Assembly: GCA_002778195.1 (NCBI GenBank)
Contig: PCDI01000003.1
Location: forward strand, 372,001 to 436,000
DNA: 64,000 bases
Reading direction: 5' to 3'
From: Raffaelea ambrosiae
Lineage: Eukaryota; Ascomycota; Sordariomycetes; Ophiostomatales; Ophiostomataceae
Made by a program: the position numbers and the translations under genes. The notes beneath the pieces were generated by a model. That model saw only the letters and a list, made by a program, of their open reading frames with translations, did no database searches and was not told where the DNA came from. Below are positions 59,685 through 64,000 of the stretch, piece by piece; within the stretch, counting starts at the first letter, position 1; each line of letters opens with the position of its first letter.

Positions 59685-62683
59685 GAAAGAGAGAGAGCAT
59701 CTCAAGTCACCTCGCCCATTGTCACCAATGTGTGCCTGCGTCTGAGCAGTGCACCACATGCAGAGCCATCGCTAGATATACGCTCGCCAGGGCCCGAAGA
59801 AGAAAAAAAGATGGGCAGATGCTTCGCCTTGATTGACCTTTGGTCCATATTGGGAAGACCGGATATGGCAAACAAAGAAAGCGACCTTCTCCCTTCCACT
59901 GCGAACCGGTAACAATGCGTGCCACATGCGTGCTGTTGGATGGTCGAGCAGACAGGGCAGACTGCAACGCTACTGCTGATCTATTGTCTTGCATAGTAAA
60001 CGCTCTTTGTCCAGTTGGTGTCCCGAGACACCCCAACTCACCAAACTGCCGACGCCATGGAGCAGAGAGAGATTATCCTTCTTTTCCCCTATTTCTGTTT
60101 TTTTTTTTTTTTTTTTCTTTCTGTCTGTCACTCACTGAGACCGAAAGAGTGTATCCTTTCCCTTCCCTTCCCTTCCTTTCCCTTTTTTTACAGGACGTGC
60201 CCTTTCTTGGCATTGGTGCACAGGCACCTTTCTTGCCTCGTTGTGGTGGTGTCCATTGCATCAATTTCCAATATACTCTGCTCGAATGTGCCTCAGGGAG
60301 GACCTCCAATATGGGAGCACCACCCTGCATTGCGGTTCCGTTTTGGGGTTTGGGAAAAGGCACGGTGTGTCACACCCAATGCTTTCTTTGGTATCTTGTC
60401 TTGCCTTGTTCTGTGTTTGTTCTGTGTTCTTGCTTGCGTGCTTGCTTGTGTGTGTGCGTGAGTGTGTGACTGAGTGCGTGCGTGCGTGTTTGTAGGTGGA
60501 GTGTGTGCAGTGTCCCAAAGTCATGAGAACCTGAAGCGGGATGCATTCTGCACAATGTATGCAGGGTGTATGTTTGTGTGTTTGTGTGGACGAGTTGCGT
60601 TCATGTATGTGATAATGCAGAGTTGCGGTTTCTTCCCAATCCAGGGGTTGGGCGGTCCTTTGTTTGCCAGTCTCTGGCACCTGCTTTGCTTTCTTTTTTT
60701 GACGGTTCGAATGAACTAGGTTCTCGATGGTTGTGCTGTGCATACTCCTACTTCATGCCGGCTTATTTCGCTGTGACCAAAGGTTGGAGTGTATCACATA
60801 AAGAAGCGAGGGGGCATTGAGGCATGAACACAAAAAAAGGAGAAGAGGACCAGATCCAAGAAGGCGGAAGGAGCAAGCAAACAATATCAAGGCTTGGCCA
60901 TGAACAAAGGAAGAAAATAAGACCCAAGAACTGAAGTCAGAAGCGAAGTCCCCCAGTAGTTTCCTAGATGGAGAGTTGCTGTCCCTTTCCGGACATACAT
61001 AGTACTTCCGTCCGTTGTACAAGAGCACTCGGACGGGGTATGGAGCCCGGTGGCTTGTATTTTCTTTGTTGATGAAATCGACTACGTTGATCCTGTTGTC
61101 CAAAATACGAAAAATGGATGTTCGTTGCCAAGTTTGTTGTTATCACAGCCTTGCATCGATTTGTCTCCCCCGCAGGCATGATTAACCGGATGTATGCAAG
61201 TGCTGCAGCAACAATCACCCTCCCCCCTCCGAGAGAAACTGGCTCTTGTGGCTACTTGCATTCAATATTCAAGATACCGTTTGTTGCACAGCAGCTCTTT
61301 TCCCGTTCGAGAGAAGTGTGTGGCTGGGTGGGAAGCGAGGCATTGGCCGAAAAGAGGTTGGTGGTTGGACATGGATGTTTTCTCCTTGCATGAAATGAAG
61401 TCTAAAAAAAAGGACAAAAAGGACATGCACAAAGAACGTCTATCCATGCCAGTGCCCACGAAAAGCACGCTGTGTTGTTTAATAATAGATTGCACCTGCA
61501 TCATCTTCATTCTTGTTCTCGTGGCTGCGCGAGGCCGGTCATGGGTATTCTGGACAAGGGGGGGGAACAAAATACGAGGCTGAAGCTGAACGGTGACACA
61601 GAGCACGATTGGGCACAGAACACGATTGGACTCGGAGCCGTTTGATTTTTCTTGTGGCGTCGTCCCATTCGGAGAATAACCAAGACGTGCCACAGCATGA
61701 AGAGGCTGTTGTGCGCCCATGGCATCCCGACTTGTCTTCCGAGAACACGGGCCAAGTGTCTAGGATGCCGAGGACACTCGAGACACGAATAGGATGATGG
61801 TAAGACAGACCACGCCCACAAGGCTCGGTGATTCGCCGGTGACACAAATGTCCCAAGGCTTGGATCGTCGTCTGATGTTCGGCTTCATGCCATGGCCCGG
61901 TTATTGAATTCCAAGGCACTGGCCATCCCAATTTGTTATTTTTGGACAAAATTCCCCGGTCTGGTCTGACAGCCTGTGCTGGCCCTCTCTTGGTGTGTTC
62001 TTCTTGCTATTCGGGGGAGAAAAAAGAGACCTGCCGGACGCCTCGGACTCATCTCCACGGTTCTCCACATCTCAGACACCTTGCGATTGACTTCACTTCT
62101 GGGTCCAGCATCCGGGGGCCATCTGCACCCTTGCTTGCACGGCGCTTTGTCGACGAGTACGACGAGTACGAGGAAATACTTGCTTTCCAATATTGTTATC
62201 TGCATACAAAGTAACCAACTAGTAGCAAAAGTCCTCAGCGAGTGGGCTGAGGCCAGATGCATGCAAGGTGCATTGCTGCTTTCCGCATTTCTACCCCGAA
62301 GGAGGTGGTGATGCATCGCGAGCCTCTTACTATGTATGTTTCTACCCCAAAGGCGTGCATCAACGGCGCCTGTCTTATCGAGCCCCAGCTTCTTCTCTCT
62401 CTTTTTTTTCTACCCCAAAGCTGCGATGAGCCTGCCTCGGGGCTGTCACCTAGCACAAGGCGAGCTATGGATCTGCGTCTCCTGTCCCCAGCGATAACAG
62501 CCGCCGCCTTCTGCCCCATGTCGTTTCCTATGTGCCGGCGGCAAACGCACAGTACGGTGTATTTCTGTGTCTGTTCCTGGTGGCGCTGATTGCGTTTGAT
62601 GATGGGCGCGCCACTTGGCTCCACACCTCAGCCGCCCTGACGGTGGCCAGCATCTGGGCAATGTCGCCTTGCCATGCTCACGC

Positions 62684-62720
62684 TACATAGTACATAGTAA
62701 CTAGTTACATAGTACTCGTA
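62684..62720. repeat. Cluster of three TACATAGT copies plus TACTCGTA
   Basis: TACATAGT occurs at 62684-62691, 62691-62698 (sharing one base) and 62706-62713, then TACTCGTA at 62713-62720. The core between them contains the palindrome TAACTAGTTA. Confidence 0.9.
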
Positions 62721-63010
62721 CTGGCCGTCCACATCCATTCCCAAGGCAACTGTGGTAAGTTCCGCTGTGCCAGTCGTGTTTCTTCGAGTACCTGATTGAC
62801 ATATTTACATTCGTAAAAATACACTATTGTTTGTGCGTATCTTGGGGGCGAGAGGGCACGGTCGGCTGGAGCAGGCTCCTCAAGGGGGTGGATGTGTAGA
62901 AACAAGCTACCAAGCTATCCACGATGTGGAATAACCAGCGACCCCAGGGGCTGTCTTCAAGCGATCAGGGCCCCTAACGCGTGGAAGAAGCCCGTATTTT
63001 CGGCAAGTCT

Positions 63011-63023
63011 GGGGGGGGGGGGG
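63011..63023. repeat. Poly-G tract, 13 bases
   Basis: An uninterrupted G run near the right end of the desert. Confidence 0.8.
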
Positions 63024-63870
63024 CTTTTGGCTTTCTGGCTGCCCCAAGTCGCAACACAATAGTACCATCACCACCACCACCCCTTTTTCTTCACTCTTAT
63101 GTTCTCATCTCCGTACGACGCCTCGTTTCACCAGAACCATTGCATGTTAGTGTCAAGAGGCTGAAGACGACGAAGGGGAGGGGAGGGAGGGGGGGTGTCA
63201 CGACTGCAACTCGGCGAGCTCAAACTCGGACATGCACCTTTTCTATCTTTGGAAGCCAAAAAGAATAGACGAAGCTGGACGGCAGCAGAGTTGGTTAGCA
63301 GGCCAAGCTACTAAAGAGACCTGAAAATTGGCGTTCCCGTATCCGGGGACGCCAGGTGGAACGCAGGGAAATGATATGCCGGTGCGGAGGCTGGCTAGCG
63401 GACATGTTGGTCTTTTTCTTTTCTACGTCTTCAGCAAGCCAGTTTTTATGCGATTGCCGTCTGCCTTGTGGCTCCCTGGTGGGCAGTGGCGGCTGTCTGT
63501 GGACTCTCTCTCTCTCTTCTGGCTCCTTTGTGGTCGCGCGTTGCCCTCCGCATGACTGGCTCGAACAGTTTCTGGGGGAAAAGATCGTCGGGTCTTTTTT
63601 TCCCCTTCATTTCGTGTGTCCTAGCCTCCTGGGACGAAGACCGACGTGTTGGCGACGACCACAAACCATCCACCTCCGGACGGCTGGCGCAGGCCTTCTT
63701 CTACATAGTATTTGGGACACGTGCATTGCTCTTCATCACCGTGGACGATATTGCCATGCTTTCTCCACTGGTTCGTGTTGGCTGTCAGCAGCTACCACTA
63801 CCGTCTTCGTCCCTATTTGTCCATATTGTCCGTGTTGCCTACAAAGCACATTGTCCACCTGCCAGCCACC

Positions 63871-64000
63871 ATGAGGGTTCCCCATCTTCATGATGACGAT
63901 CCATCGTTCTTCCGTCCGCGCGTCCAGGGCCACTTTTTGCAGTCCCCCGGCGGCGTCTTCTTCAGTGTCGCAGAACGAAACGTGGACAAGGGCCAATGGA
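63871..64000 (+). CDS. Probable start of an unidentified gene, cut by the window edge
   Basis: The ATG at 63871 has an excellent context (GCCACC before it), and the frame stays open for 43 codons to the window end. The protein begins MRVPHLHDDDPSFFRPRV and continues with GHFLQSPGGVFFSVAERN, a composition that looks coding (mixed hydrophobic and charged residues, codons ending mostly in C or G). I do not recognise the family. The frame is also open upstream to 63709 without another ATG. If real, this gene is read away from the Con7-like gene across the desert. Confidence 0.5.
   Translation, partial: MRVPHLHDDDPSFFRPRVQGHFLQSPGGVFFSVAERNVDKGQW

Larger units (their letters stand above)
29263..63870. 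other. 34.6-kb gene desert between divergent genes
   Basis: No frame in this stretch gives a recognisable protein, transposase, reverse transcriptase or integrase, and I found no tRNA or rRNA. Base composition is near balanced, not the strongly AT-rich state expected of RIP-mutated repeats. What it does hold: poly-C/poly-G tracts (mostly 32.8-37.7 kb), many poly-A/T runs, dinucleotide and minisatellite arrays, and from about 36.4 kb onward dense short motifs (TACATAGT, TACTCGTA, GTAAGATRC). One long - strand frame (33638-34672) has an intron signature. The region may contain long 5' leaders, noncoding RNAs or distal regulatory sequence; that is inference. Confidence 0.7.

Noticed and set aside
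29263..63870. Subtelomeric or RIP-degraded transposon region
   Set aside because: I saw no TTAGGG-type arrays, no transposase or reverse transcriptase remnants, and the composition is not AT-rich as RIP would produce. A computed dinucleotide RIP index would settle the point.
1..64000. CRISPR arrays, bacterial operons or phage genes
   Set aside because: Spliceosomal introns and fungal protein families throughout; the tandem repeats seen are too short and lack spacers.

Overview
The window looks like a nuclear fragment from a filamentous ascomycete (Pezizomycotina, most likely Sordariomycetes; a finer placement such as Ophiostomatales is only a guess). The signs are short introns of about 65-140 bases with GTRNGT-like donors, CTRAC/GCTAAY branch points and YAG acceptors, GC-rich coding DNA, long untranslated stretches rich in poly-A/T and poly-C, and proteins whose best family matches are ascomycete. 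Three small N gaps are present (10615-10619, 17476-17489, 47257-47271).

The left half (1-29.3 kb) holds eight genes, which I rebuilt with their exons by matching reading frames across splice sites: the 3' part of a Pbp1/ataxin-2 gene (+), a MINDY-family deubiquitinase with MIU motif and CAAX end (-), an ER-type DnaJ membrane co-chaperone (-), an Aim19-like small membrane protein (+), a Siw14-like phosphatase with a possible C-terminal membrane anchor (-), a glycoside hydrolase family 88 enzyme (+), a large Zn2Cys6 transcription factor with a 34-glutamine run (-), and a four-finger C2H2 regulator resembling Con7 (-). The GH88 gene and the Zn2Cys6 gene are tail to tail about 350 bases apart. 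Most of these are housekeeping or regulatory genes with no obvious shared pathway.

The right half is different. From the Con7-like start codon (29262) to base 63870, about 34.6 kb, I find no convincing protein-coding gene, transposon, rRNA or tRNA. A probable gene begins at 63871 on the + strand, so this is a very large intergenic region between two divergently oriented genes. It is not featureless. From about 36.4 kb to 63.7 kb it carries at least 27 exact copies of the octamer TACATAGT/ACTATGTA, against one seen in the preceding 36 kb. It also holds a second family (TACTCGTA/TACGAGTA), a third (GTAAGATRC), several palindromes and tandem arrays built from them, and many long poly-C/poly-G tracts. 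One 344-codon open frame on the - strand contains a well-formed 73-base intron signature and may mark an unannotated transcript or a distant 5' leader of the Con7-like gene. This motif-dense gene desert next to a developmental regulator is the most interesting part of the window. All motif counts were made by eye.
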